Assembly: GCA_964461115.1 (NCBI GenBank)
Contig: CAYWSX010000006.1
Coordinates: forward strand, 62,001-126,000
Length of the DNA: 64,000 nucleotides
Direction: 5' to 3'
From: RGIG2134 sp964461115
GTDB taxonomy: Bacteria; Cyanobacteriota; Vampirovibrionia; Gastranaerophilales; Gastranaerophilaceae
The translations under genes and the position numbers were made by a program. The notes beneath the pieces were generated by a model. It searched no databases. It was not told where the DNA came from and worked only from the letters and a program-made list of their open reading frames with translations. Below, piece by piece: positions 31,901 through 40,285 of the stretch (within the stretch, counting starts at the first letter, position 1; every line of letters begins with the position of its first letter).

Positions 31901-32276
31901 GTTCAAAGTCAGAGGACAAATTTGCCTCAATAGAATGCTTTCTCAGGATTTTGCTGCAAAAACCATGAAACGTTGAAATCCAGAGCTCTTCACCTTGTGC
32001 AGGCAGGTTATTTGCGGCGAGTTCGTTTATAATCCTTGTTTTCATTTCGTTTGCGGCTTTATCAGTGAATGTAATAACCAAGATTCGTGAAACAGGATTC
32101 TCAATTTCTGCGTCAATTAAGTCAAACGCCAGCTTTGCAAAGCGTTTTGAAATTATTTTAGTTTTGCCGGTTCCCGCGCCGGCAACAATTTTAGTGCATG
32201 AATAAAGAGGATTTTGAACGGCCTGTTTTTGTGCATTGTTAAGGTTTTCGAGGATTTTTTCGGTTGCATTAATCAT
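28962..32276 (-). CDS. addA: AddA-like UvrD helicase-nuclease
   Basis: A 1104-residue double-strand-break resection subunit. ATG 32276 is chosen for its GAGGAG site and overlap with the upstream stop; the frame runs further upstream without support. The N-terminal UvrD-type helicase has Walker A GAGTGKT (33-39), DEFQDTNGSQ (Walker B), ETNYRSTP and LTIHASKGLEFPY. The C-terminal PD-(D/E)XK nuclease has GDIDLLVEN and IIDFKTN. Four cysteines that could bind a 4Fe-4S cluster flank the nuclease: one in LNTLNKCENRF and three in ECNVCDYKYLC. With AddB it should process DNA ends for RecA. It overlaps addB by 8 bases. Confidence 0.85.
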   Translation of the reverse strand: MINATEKILENLNNAQKQAVQNPLYSCTKIVAGAGTGKTKIISKRFAKLAFDLIDAEIENPVSRILVITFTDKAANEMKTRIINELAANNLPAQGEELWISTFHGFCSKILRKHSIEANLSSDFELADESALSEIYQNILKSLKYNEFSELIDIDKIAENLGLEKELLSVQNLKKLTAVAALDSIFEDIFKVIKKVKSLGLTPKEFLDKTLYSSEYFSKTLKTLPFIKTSREDFILGWDTHLKAYQDDFCKFEHKEAFDGLSAKGVILDKNGKSKPEAWEFAHGFPENTDKYGEIEIYLTKTIALIYAVYQKELEERNTADFDDLINKTILIMKNNPVICTYYQKHFRHLIIDEFQDTNGSQLELIKLLLDENQPNITFVGDRKQSIYGFRFAQMENLEVLHKFIEKKYGEKYPEIKLETNYRSTPHVLNAVNYTTVNSLNLDEQLTANPAPYEPFEAENKYVKNTEITDFENAQNLKEIEAKYIASEIQKLKTTENVFYKDFAVLVKSHSQAELIEEILTSYGIPAVKKTNKSFFTHPVVKNAICLLRLVKNPYDEIALVRILSANLTQSQIYKLKKDLDYNFDINIKTNDKKLNFCEKAIKLYENNFLENKDLKKIFSTLSSVLKEKQKLNLLQTFYKMEQNIPITSDLDKIETCKAEQNLRIFEKIISDFAQKKGYASVSGFLDYFDKIEEERDFELPSVTTFEIDAVQLLTIHASKGLEFPYIFVSNITDKLKKSDENIIFDLQYGEKPGFGLIVSKLNEKKSPKKLVYDEIWKKPRELNENIRLFYVAVSRAEKYLNIITFKPSSHNKPAYYTKDFPDFVLKEEINEGKICVEKQPVKTISFGRKPFHSNPLQTCLELKTPAENYKFSFSMLNTLNKCENRFLLKYKYKFPPLTVEKDGFETGSIVHKLIYNSFVYKRELSRQDVLKYLAPMQLDSAEEEKIVQHYDAFLSSNFAPTKVQNPQVEKSVSFNYVFAGKNIEFNGDIDLLVENSDKTFTIIDFKTNENIEFFKENYFKQLYIYKKACENEALIIKKAILLNTKTDGKSLEIPLEDENIIQTALENDIHAAVKYLENDYKLKENSGFECNVCDYKYLCRYGI

Positions 32277-35142
32277 CGTCTTCTCCTCTTTTTTTGTCAC
32301 AAAGAATTTTATATGAGCAATTCGCGCAGTTTCTTTCATTACTTGTTTGCCCAAAATGTTTTTCAAGTCTGATTTTATCCAAAATGGTTGTTTTCAGATT
32401 TGAGGTAATTTGCGGTAAAAATTCTTCAAGTTTTTCTTTTGCTATATAGTCTGCTAAAAACCCGTCATACTTATTTTTAGCACGAATATACAACATTCCG
32501 AGTTCGCTCACTTTTTCTTTGATTGCGGCAAACTCATCAGCATTTTGTGATGCCATATAATAAATCGGCATTTGGTAGTCGAAGCCTGATTCTTTATCCT
32601 TACTTTCTTTCCCTGTTTTTGTCAGGAATTTGACGCCGTTTTCGCTGATATAGTAGTCTAGTCCCTCGCTGCTTTTGCCTGACTTGAAATCGACAATTTT
32701 GTATTCGTCATTGAATCTGTATATTGCGTCAACTCTTCCTTCAAAAATGATATTAGAAATTTCCTCTGTTTTAAATTCAAAACTTTTTTCGCAAATTACT
32801 TCATCGGGAATTTTAGTAAAAAAGTTGTTGTTTTCCATCTCTTCTATCGCACTCAGGAATTGCATTTTCATCTCTTCAAGCGAAAGAGGGTCAGAAGCTT
32901 TTATCAGCTCCGTATCTTTTTCTTTAAATCCTGCAAGAAAAGCATTTTCAGTATTATTGTATGCAGAGAAAAGCTTCTCTGTAAGTTCTGCAAGCGTTTT
33001 TGCCGAGTACTCGCTTAAATAATTTCTGTTAAAGTTTTCCATTATCGCGTGAACAATATTTCCGTAATTTGCTTCGAAAGTGCTTGTTTCTTTTAATTTA
33101 AGCAGATGTTTTAAGTAGAATTTTACGGGGCAAACTTGAAATGCGGATATTGATGATTTGCTCATTGAAATTATTTCATTTTCTTCTAAAATTTGAGTCT
33201 TCGAATTTGAATTTTTACTTGAAATCTCGATTAAACTTTCATCAGCATCGATTGTTAAAACTTTTTGCGGGATTGTATTTTCGGAATCTATTCCGGTCAA
33301 AAATTGATAGAAAGTTGAAGGCTGCACTGATTTTTTGTCTTCGTAGGTGTGTGTTGATAAAATTAACTGTTCAGAGGCAGTAAACATAGATTTTGCAAAC
33401 GAAACGGCTGATTTTTTCAATAAATTTTTGTCTTCAGAAATTAACGTCTCATAACTCTTGCGTATCTCTTTTAGCTTTCCTGAGATTTTAATATTCGCGT
33501 CAAAAGAGATGAATTGTGTGTGTGAATTCTTTTCTGTGTCCGTATTTTCAGTTAGGCAGGGCATATATACGATTTTGCGTAAGGTTTTTGATTCGTCATT
33601 CTTGCCCAGAAATTTTACACAATTTTTTTCTTGATTTTCAATTTCAAGGTTTTTATTTAAGAGTTCGATAACAGTCTGCAGGGGCGGATTTTGCTTCGTA
33701 AGAGTGCAGGAAAGGCTTATAAGCGGGTTAAGCTGTGAGAATATTCTTGCCGTAAGATTGTTAAAGTTTTCTGACTTTTCATTAAACTTTGAAGCTGTAA
33801 ACGCAATTATGTCAGTAATTTTTCCGCCATTGTAGAATTCAAAAATTTGTTCAAACGTTTTAAGTTCAGAAATAAGTTTTTGACGGTCGTTTTCATTTAA
33901 AATATTCAAATGATTTTTTACTGTATAAAACAAAGATAAATCGCTGCGGTTTTCTTTGATTTCGCTGAACTTGTCTTTTAAAAACTGATTTTCAAGGGTT
34001 TCTGAAATAATATTTTCCAGTAGAAGATTAATTTTGCTGAAAATACTTTCCAGTTTGGATTTTGACTGAATTTTGAATGTATTCACGTTGTTTTCAAAAA
34101 TATTTTCAGTTCCGAGTTTTGTAAAATTTTCACAAAGTGAAAAGTATCTGGTTAGTTTAACTATGAAGTTTTGAAAACTTTCATCGACGGATTTAGTGTT
34201 TGTCGGAATATTTTTTGAGATAAAAATATCTTTAAATAGCTCTTGCGAAGCCTTATTCGGGAGAATAACCGAAAAATCTGAGAATTCATACTTTTTTGCA
34301 TTAATTTTGGAAATAATGTCTTCAGCAATAAATTCTGCCTCCTCTTTTCTGTCAGAAAATGCAAGGTACTTAATTTTTTCGGACTTAGAAAGATTTCCTG
34401 TGGTTTTATTTGCAGAAAATTTTTCAAAAAGCGCAAAAGCTCTTTCTGCAATATCATTCTTGATTGGGATTTCGCATTGATTGTCATCAAAATAGTTGAT
34501 GAAGTGAATTCTTGTATCGGAAACTAAATCAAAAAGTTCTATTTCTGAATCAGAAAGATTCTGCATTTCATCGACGAGAATAATTGAAAATTTTTGCTTT
34601 ATTTTTCTTGCATATTCAGGATAGCTTTTTAAAAGTTCTAATGTGTATTTTGGCAGTTCTCTTTTATCGATAAAATTCAGCCCTTTTAAAATCTCCAGGT
34701 AGGACGAAAAGCTTTCTGCAATAATTTCAAGCCTCTTTTTATCTGATAGAGTTATTTCAGCTTGTGATAATGCATTTTGGAAATCTTTTGGTGAAATATC
34801 AGCATTCAAAAATTCACCGAAAATTTTGTAGAGTTCTTTAGAAAATGAATCCGATTTTGTAAGGTTGAAAAGTGCTTCATTGGTGCTAAAAGTATTTTTG
34901 ATAATTAATTTTATAATATAATATGCGGAAAACTCGTTTAAAGTCTTGCAGGTATTAACTTGAGGTGATTTTCGCAGAAGATACTCATAAAAACCCTGAA
35001 ATGAGTATGTTTTTTGAGTTTTGGAATCTAACAGGGTGCGAAGATTTTTTTCGGATGACAAAACAACCGAATTTTCGGCTGCTTGCGATTTTATCAATGA
35101 ATATTTTTCATCAGAATGAAGATAATGTACAATCTTTTTCAA
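32269..35142 (-). CDS. addB: AddB-like nuclease subunit
   Basis: A 957-residue protein. I place the start at TTG 35142 behind AGGGGA, because the further upstream part of the frame is occupied by a clear promoter. The N-terminal half is a degenerate UvrD-like motor with a Walker-B-like ILVDEMQNLSDSEIELF but no recognisable Walker A. The C-terminal PD-(D/E)XK nuclease shows YGNIVHAIMENF, FEGRVDAIYRF and YKIVDFKSGK, with Fe-S cysteines in SAFQVCPVKFYL and CANCSYKILC. This is the AddB pattern: nuclease with inactive helicase. It is the first gene of an addB-addA operon. Confidence 0.8.
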   Translation of the reverse strand: MKKIVHYLHSDEKYSLIKSQAAENSVVLSSEKNLRTLLDSKTQKTYSFQGFYEYLLRKSPQVNTCKTLNEFSAYYIIKLIIKNTFSTNEALFNLTKSDSFSKELYKIFGEFLNADISPKDFQNALSQAEITLSDKKRLEIIAESFSSYLEILKGLNFIDKRELPKYTLELLKSYPEYARKIKQKFSIILVDEMQNLSDSEIELFDLVSDTRIHFINYFDDNQCEIPIKNDIAERAFALFEKFSANKTTGNLSKSEKIKYLAFSDRKEEAEFIAEDIISKINAKKYEFSDFSVILPNKASQELFKDIFISKNIPTNTKSVDESFQNFIVKLTRYFSLCENFTKLGTENIFENNVNTFKIQSKSKLESIFSKINLLLENIISETLENQFLKDKFSEIKENRSDLSLFYTVKNHLNILNENDRQKLISELKTFEQIFEFYNGGKITDIIAFTASKFNEKSENFNNLTARIFSQLNPLISLSCTLTKQNPPLQTVIELLNKNLEIENQEKNCVKFLGKNDESKTLRKIVYMPCLTENTDTEKNSHTQFISFDANIKISGKLKEIRKSYETLISEDKNLLKKSAVSFAKSMFTASEQLILSTHTYEDKKSVQPSTFYQFLTGIDSENTIPQKVLTIDADESLIEISSKNSNSKTQILEENEIISMSKSSISAFQVCPVKFYLKHLLKLKETSTFEANYGNIVHAIMENFNRNYLSEYSAKTLAELTEKLFSAYNNTENAFLAGFKEKDTELIKASDPLSLEEMKMQFLSAIEEMENNNFFTKIPDEVICEKSFEFKTEEISNIIFEGRVDAIYRFNDEYKIVDFKSGKSSEGLDYYISENGVKFLTKTGKESKDKESGFDYQMPIYYMASQNADEFAAIKEKVSELGMLYIRAKNKYDGFLADYIAKEKLEEFLPQITSNLKTTILDKIRLEKHFGQTSNERNCANCSYKILCDKKRGEDDD

Positions 35143-35164
35143 CGATTTTCCCCTGTATTTAATA

Positions 35165-35193
35165 ATTATATTAGATAGGGCTATAAAATTCAA
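35165..35193 (-). promoter_or_regulatory. Promoter of addB-addA
   Basis: On the minus strand TTGAAT (35193-35188), a 17-base spacer and TATAAT (35170-35165). Its position supports the shorter addB start at 35142. Confidence 0.65.
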
Positions 35194-35220
35194 ATTTCTA
35201 CATAAACAGGGCGTTTTCAG

Positions 35221-35249
35221 TTTACAAAAAGGGTCGTGAATGATATGCT
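35221..35249 (+). promoter_or_regulatory. Promoter of the SLH protein gene
   Basis: TTTACA (35221-35226), a 17-base spacer and TATGCT (35244-35249). Confidence 0.6.
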
Positions 35250-35279
35250 TTAACCAAAAGATTTTGTTGGAGGAACATT

Positions 35280-36557
35280 ATGAAAAGATTTTTAGCTGCA
35301 TTTTTTGCAGTTTTCATGATAATTGGAAATGCATTGAGCGTTACGGCCGCAGAAATTACAGATTTGCCTGCTGATTTTTGGGCAAGCAAAGAAGCTGCAT
35401 ATTGTATCCGAGAAGGTATTATAGGCTTGTATGAAGACAACACTTTCAGACCTGCAACAGAGGTAAAAAGAGCTGAGTTTAACTCAATGCTTTTGAGAAC
35501 TCTCGGGCATCAGCCGGCTGAAATTAAAGACTCCAAAAACTTTAAAGATTTAAATGCGGAGAACCCGTATTATAGCGATATCATGAAGTCGGAAGAACTA
35601 GGGCTTTTGTATGGTTACCCTGATAAGACTTTCAAGCCGGAAGGGCTTATAACAAAAATAGAAGTAGCGTCTATCATAAGCCATATAACAAAAAGCTCTG
35701 TGAAGGATGTGAATATTCTAAATCAATTTACTGATGCAAATTTAATCCCTGATTGGGCGAAAAACCAATATGCAAAATCGATAGAACTTGGTATTTATGT
35801 AAATTATCCTGAACCTTCACAGCTTTTGCCTGAAAAAGTTTTAGACAGAGCCGAAGCAGCTGTATTGTTCTACAAATTAAGGCAGGCAATGGGTGAAGTT
35901 AAAGAAGAATATGTTGCAAAAGAAATAATAATGGGGACAGAGCACCTTCGCGTTTATCCCGGAGCAAAAAGCAATCAAGTGACGGTAACAAATTACCGAA
36001 AAATTATTAGAACGGGCAACGTTGTTCAAGCAAATTTTGCAAGAAATTTTAATTCAAAAGCATCCGAAGTTGGGCAGCCTGTTATCATGACTTTTATTAG
36101 CGATGTTAAGACTGAAGAGGGCTCGCTTATTATTCCTAAAGGTTCAACGCTTGTTGGAGCGGTAGATACACTCGTTCCGCAAAGAAAAATGAATAAAAAT
36201 GCAAAAGTTACACTTGTATTCCATGAACTTACATTTCCGTCAGGACAAAAACTGCCGATGAGTGGAAAAGTTCTCGATAATAACGGGATTTTGACGGCAA
36301 GTAAACTTCAAACATTCGGTAAAGTTGCGGGATACACACTTGGCGGAGCTGCAGTTGGAGCAGGCGCGGGTGTTGCTGTTGCCGCTATTCCTAATCCGAA
36401 AAATTACGGTACAGGTGTTGCCATCGGGATTCCTGTTGCAGCCGGTATCGGTTTGGCGACGGGTTTATTGACTCCGGGGCTTGCGTATAAGGCTGATATC
36501 AAGGATGCTTTATATATCGAATTGACAGAAGATTTAGTTCTTGAAGAAAATCTTTAA
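35280..36557 (+). CDS. S-layer-homology domain envelope protein
   Basis: A 425-residue exported protein with signal peptide (FLAAFFAVFMIIGNALSVTA, cleavage near AA-EI). Residues about 27-200 contain three SLH repeats (DFWASKEAAYCIREGIIG, TFRPATEVKRAEFNSML, YSDIMKSEELGLLYGYPDKTF read in parts, DWAKNQYAKSIELGIYV), which bind cell-wall polymers. The second half has a beta-rich domain (GSLIIPKGSTLVGAVDTL) like that seen in conjugation/VirB10-type and other envelope proteins, then a Gly/Ala-rich hydrophobic stretch (GGAAVGAGAGVAVAAIPN, GIPVAAGIGLATGLL) of glycine-zipper character. SLH-anchored outer-membrane proteins are typical of cyanobacteria. GGAGG precedes the ATG. Confidence 0.85.
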   Translation: MKRFLAAFFAVFMIIGNALSVTAAEITDLPADFWASKEAAYCIREGIIGLYEDNTFRPATEVKRAEFNSMLLRTLGHQPAEIKDSKNFKDLNAENPYYSDIMKSEELGLLYGYPDKTFKPEGLITKIEVASIISHITKSSVKDVNILNQFTDANLIPDWAKNQYAKSIELGIYVNYPEPSQLLPEKVLDRAEAAVLFYKLRQAMGEVKEEYVAKEIIMGTEHLRVYPGAKSNQVTVTNYRKIIRTGNVVQANFARNFNSKASEVGQPVIMTFISDVKTEEGSLIIPKGSTLVGAVDTLVPQRKMNKNAKVTLVFHELTFPSGQKLPMSGKVLDNNGILTASKLQTFGKVAGYTLGGAAVGAGAGVAVAAIPNPKNYGTGVAIGIPVAAGIGLATGLLTPGLAYKADIKDALYIELTEDLVLEENL

Positions 36558-36568
36558 TTCGCATAATT

Positions 36569-36841
36569 TTAATTATCCTGCTGTTGAGAATGCTCTTCAG
36601 CAGGATTTTGATTATTGCATTCAAAAAATTCACAGTGGCATTTGCAGTCAATTACGGCATAGGTCGCCGAAAATGCTGCACAGGCTCCTATTAAAATATA
36701 CGTGAGCCTGCATAAGATACTGTCCGCGCCGAAAGCGTAGCTTATTATATCGAAGTTAAATAGTCCGACAATGCCCCAATTTACCCCGCCCATCATTGCC
36801 ACGGCGAATATAATGTGTTTTGTAATTAACTTTTTATCCAT
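36569..36841 (-). CDS. DUF378 family membrane protein
   Basis: A 90-residue protein with two membrane segments and the DUF378 signature MMGGVNWGIVGLFNFDIISYAFGADSILCRLTYILIG, read in parts. A Cys/His cluster follows the second helix (DCKCHCEFFEC), unusual for the family and possibly metal-binding. The C-terminus is polar (Gln/Glu/Asn). ATG 36841 is preferred; the frame continues eight codons to a TTG. Neither has a good ribosome-binding site. Last gene of the minus-strand run 41027>36569. Function unknown. Confidence 0.75.
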   Translation of the reverse strand: MDKKLITKHIIFAVAMMGGVNWGIVGLFNFDIISYAFGADSILCRLTYILIGACAAFSATYAVIDCKCHCEFFECNNQNPAEEHSQQQDN

Positions 36842-36901
36842 ATAAAAATAAAATAATAGCAACAATCATCTTTTTCATTACCGTTGCCCCGCCAAAGAAG
36901 G

Positions 36902-38026
36902 TTAGTCGATAGTGTATGCTTTTTTGTAGTACATTATTGAGCCCCATAAAATAAGTACTATATTTGGCGCCCAGGCTGCTAAAAATGCCGGAATATCTCC
37001 TGATTCTCCCAACGAAATCGAAAGTGCCCTAATTAAATAATATGCAAATATAATCAAAATACAGAATAAAAATCCGCGGTTATATCTGACTCGAGGAGGG
37101 GTTATTGCCAACGGCACACCTATTATTACAAAAACAATAGTTGTGAAAGGCAATGCCAGCTTGTCATAAAGCTGAATTTTAGCTTTTGCGAGTTCTTTTT
37201 GGTCGTCGTATTTTCTATGTTCAAGATATTTCATTAAAGCAATAAAATTATATTGTTGTGCTTCGTCCTTTGATATTTCGTCTTTTAAATCGAGCCCAAA
37301 ATCTATAACCGTATCTGCAAACCAAGTAGTGTTAAGGATTGTCCCGTTATTCGAGATTGTGTAAGCTGCACCTTTTTGAAATTCCCAGCCTTCAGGTGAT
37401 GCGCCGCCTGTTTTGGATTGGAGAAGCTTTATCGTGTCGTGATCAGACATGTCCAGAACGGTTACATTATGCAGCGTGCGGTCTTTGCAGTGTTGAACAT
37501 AAAAAAGTCTTTTTAAATTTTCATCATTCGTTAATTCTTTGAATGTGAAATTAGTTTTGTCTTCAGGTATATTTTTCTGTCCTAACGACCATACGGCAAG
37601 TGTTTTAGACTGCTTAGTCGTGACAGGTACGATTGTTTCATTAATAATAAAACTTGCAATCGCCATAACTATCCCAAAAATGAAAATAGGCTTTGCAATA
37701 CGATTTATCGAAATTCCGCAAGCACGCATGACGGTGAGTTCTGACGCTAAACTCAAATTGTTAAGGGTCATAACTGTAGCAAAAAGCGTTCCCATTGGAA
37801 TGGTCATAACAATTACAGACGGCAAATTTAAAATAATAATCATCAATGCGATATGAAACGGAATGCCGTAAAGTGAAATTTGCTTAATCAATGTAATAAA
37901 AGTATCTGACGCAAACACAATAGAGGTAAATATTACAACCCCCATAATGAAAATTTCTATTGCCTGTTTCAAGATATATTTATCAAGGGTCGGCAATTTT
38001 TTAAATTTATTTAGATACTTTTTCAT
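36902..38026 (-). CDS. LptF/LptG-family permease
   Basis: A 374-residue YjgP/YjgQ-type membrane protein: three membrane segments at the N-terminus (LDKYILKQAIEIFIMGVVIFTS start; LPSVIVMTIPMGTLFATVMTLNNLS contains the conserved P-x-x-x-L motif; ELTVMRACGISINRI coupling helix), a periplasmic beta-jellyroll of about 140 residues, and three more segments at the end. LptF/LptG with LptB move lipopolysaccharide from the inner membrane to the outer membrane. Only one copy is here. It indicates an LPS-like outer leaflet. It lies 29 bases after murQ. Confidence 0.9.
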   Translation of the reverse strand: MKKYLNKFKKLPTLDKYILKQAIEIFIMGVVIFTSIVFASDTFITLIKQISLYGIPFHIALMIIILNLPSVIVMTIPMGTLFATVMTLNNLSLASELTVMRACGISINRIAKPIFIFGIVMAIASFIINETIVPVTTKQSKTLAVWSLGQKNIPEDKTNFTFKELTNDENLKRLFYVQHCKDRTLHNVTVLDMSDHDTIKLLQSKTGGASPEGWEFQKGAAYTISNNGTILNTTWFADTVIDFGLDLKDEISKDEAQQYNFIALMKYLEHRKYDDQKELAKAKIQLYDKLALPFTTIVFVIIGVPLAITPPRVRYNRGFLFCILIIFAYYLIRALSISLGESGDIPAFLAAWAPNIVLILWGSIMYYKKAYTID

Positions 38027-38055
38027 AGAACTATTTTAAACCAAAAACGCTTTAA

Positions 38056-38943
38056 TTAAACCTTTATTTTTCTTAAAATGCCGTTATTTTCCTGCAATAA
38101 TTTTTCGGCAGCGTCGGCGTCTGCGTGGAGCCATAGCATTACAACGGATTTTTTTACATTAAAATCTGTTTGCTGAAGAGTTTTAAGAGCTGTTTTTTCA
38201 TCGACTTGTGCAAGCTCCATAACGATATTTACAGCACGTTTTTTCAACTTTTCGTTTGTTGCCTTAACGTCAATCATATAATTTTTATAAGTTTTACCGA
38301 TTTTAACCATTGCGCCTGTTGTAAGCATGTTGAGCACCATTTTTTGCGCTGTTCCGCTTTTCATCCTGGTTGAGCCTGAAATAGCTTCCTCTTTTACTAT
38401 CGGGCAAATAAACACGTCTGCGTATTCTTTCATGGCTGCATCTTTGTTGCATGCAATCGCAACGGTTTTAATTTTTTGATATTGCGCGTTTTTAAGGATT
38501 GAAATAACGTATTTTGCATTTCCGCTCGCAGAAATCGCGACAACCACATCATTTTTGTTTGCACCCGAGCGAATTAAATCGGCAATTCCTCCGTCTGCAC
38601 TGTCTTCGGCACCTTCAATTGCATTTCTTAATGCGCTATCACCACCCGCGATAAATCCTTGCACCATAGAAGACTCAACCCCGAAAGTAGGCGGGCACTC
38701 TGACGCATCTAATACACCAAGTCGTCCTGACGTCCCTGCGCCGAAATAAAAAAGCCTGCCGCCTTGCAAAAATTTTTCAGAAATAAGGTCAATTGCTTTT
38801 GCAATTTGTTTTTTTTCTTTGCCAACGGCCATGGCGACCTGCTTGTCTTCATTGTTAATCATCTCAACAAGTTTTAAGGTCGGCACGATATCGATATTAG
38901 CCGTTTTTTTGTTTAGCCCTTCAGTTATACTATTTTGTTTCAT
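38056..38943 (-). CDS. murQ: N-acetylmuramic acid 6-phosphate etherase
   Basis: A 295-residue MurQ, which cleaves the lactyl ether of MurNAc-6-phosphate to give GlcNAc-6-phosphate and D-lactate in peptidoglycan recycling. The SIS domain shows GAGTSGRLG (68-76), catalytic Glu82 in ASECPPTFG, GGDSALRNAIEGAEDS and ISASGNAKYV; then GSTRMKSGTAQKMVLNMLTT, and a UBA-like C-terminal helical domain. No PTS transporter for MurNAc or anhydro-MurNAc kinase is adjacent. It lies 19 bases after the hypothetical gene 38963-40285 and before the lptF-like gene. Confidence 0.96.
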   Translation of the reverse strand: MKQNSITEGLNKKTANIDIVPTLKLVEMINNEDKQVAMAVGKEKKQIAKAIDLISEKFLQGGRLFYFGAGTSGRLGVLDASECPPTFGVESSMVQGFIAGGDSALRNAIEGAEDSADGGIADLIRSGANKNDVVVAISASGNAKYVISILKNAQYQKIKTVAIACNKDAAMKEYADVFICPIVKEEAISGSTRMKSGTAQKMVLNMLTTGAMVKIGKTYKNYMIDVKATNEKLKKRAVNIVMELAQVDEKTALKTLQQTDFNVKKSVVMLWLHADADAAEKLLQENNGILRKIKV

Positions 38944-38962
38944 AACTTGATTTTAGCACAAT

Positions 38963-40285
38963 CTAATTATTTGAAGGAGTGGATTTGTGGCTGTTTTTTT
39001 TGTAAAAATATGTAATTAGGCCAAAAACGGCAGCAGCAGTTATGCTTATCCCGGTTATTTGTTTTTTACTGAGTTTTTTCAATTCATTTTTAGCTTTGTC
39101 TGCTGTTTTTTTCAATTGAGTTGACGCATTTTCTGTTTCATTATCCAGTTTTCTAAATTGTTCGCTCAAAACCTCGCCTTCATTCCTCAATTTAGTTTTT
39201 TCTTCGGCATAACTATTGTAGGCAGAAGTAATTTTGCCAAATGCCTCTTCATTTTCTTTGAAAAAAGCCTTGTGTTGTTCAAAGTCAGACAGTTTAATAT
39301 TTTTCGGCAATTCAAATCTTTGTGGATAAGCTTTGGCAGCTCGAACCTCCAATGTAATTGGTGGGTAGTTGCCATAGTTATCTCTTGGCAAAAGTTCCGG
39401 CAATGCATTATAGCCTACATAAGGATGAGCCCCTATGAGTGAATTTACTTTTGGTATGATTTGCTGTATTTCTGATTCTGTTGGGGTTTTATTGACTTGT
39501 CTTAATAAGTCTTTGAATCGTGGCTCATCAAAGGCCTTGCGAATTTCTGTCCAATTGTGGTTTCTGATATCTTCAAACAATACTTCTAAATTTTGGTTGT
39601 GAGGACTTGTAAAGATTATTTTGATATTGGAATTAGGAGTAGCCAATGTATTTAGGATATTTTTGACTTTTGAAATGTCTTCAGCATTATTTGCCGTTGG
39701 GTCTAAATATTTGGCAAAGTTTTCAAAGTGGAGCAAGGTTTTCTTACCTGTTTTTGCGTTTTGTTCATTTGCAGCGGAAATTGCTTCATTAATTTGTGCA
39801 AAAAATTGGTTTGAATTTTCTACTGCACTGATTTTTTTAAAATCGTAGTATTTATAGAAGTCCAGACTATCTATGTTCGAATTTTTCGCATGCATGTCTA
39901 TAAAATCTATGAAGGTAGTTGCTAATTCTTTATTTTCCGAGTTTATAATGAAAAAGTTATTATATGGGGATTGTCGGAAAGCACCAAAAACTTCCTCCGC
40001 GCTTTTGCATAGATTTGCAAATTCAGGCTTAGAATCTTTTGCATTATTTATTATTGCGGAATATTCACGAACTAATTCCGGTAGTTTTAATCCTGCCAGG
40101 TCGTTACTTAATTTCTTTTCAAGCGAAATAGATCTGTTGGTTAATACCTGATTCTGATTGCGTAATGACTTTTCAGATATTTCAACCGAATCGGATTTTG
40201 AAGGTTGGCTGCCTCGAAAGGAGACACTATTGGTATTTTGTCTTGCCGATATAGGTAGAACTTGGGTGTTTAAACTAATTTTCAT
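38963..40285 (-). CDS. Hypothetical protein with N-terminal SFRG motif and C-terminal membrane anchor
   Basis: A 440-residue protein. The first 30 residues are disordered and Ser/Asn-rich and contain NTNSVSFRGS, a short F-[KR]-G motif also seen in its upstream neighbour (PIAFKGDY). The central 300 residues are mixed alpha/beta, with NNFFIINSENKELATTFIDFID and KIIFTSPHNQNLEVLFEDI suggesting a P-loop-fold or AAA-like core without clear Walker residues. Residues 375-415 are coiled coil, and a single membrane helix (ITGISITAAAVFGLITYFY) ends the protein, so it would be tail-anchored. Not a family I recognise. It overlaps its neighbour by 11 bases and precedes murQ by 19. Confidence 0.55.
   Translation of the reverse strand: MKISLNTQVLPISARQNTNSVSFRGSQPSKSDSVEISEKSLRNQNQVLTNRSISLEKKLSNDLAGLKLPELVREYSAIINNAKDSKPEFANLCKSAEEVFGAFRQSPYNNFFIINSENKELATTFIDFIDMHAKNSNIDSLDFYKYYDFKKISAVENSNQFFAQINEAISAANEQNAKTGKKTLLHFENFAKYLDPTANNAEDISKVKNILNTLATPNSNIKIIFTSPHNQNLEVLFEDIRNHNWTEIRKAFDEPRFKDLLRQVNKTPTESEIQQIIPKVNSLIGAHPYVGYNALPELLPRDNYGNYPPITLEVRAAKAYPQRFELPKNIKLSDFEQHKAFFKENEEAFGKITSAYNSYAEEKTKLRNEGEVLSEQFRKLDNETENASTQLKKTADKAKNELKKLSKKQITGISITAAAVFGLITYFYKKNSHKSTPSNN

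Noticed and set aside
32277..32366. Longer addA start
   Set aside because: The extra 30 residues lie within the end of addB in another frame; ATG 32276 has GAGGAG and the typical 8-base overlap.
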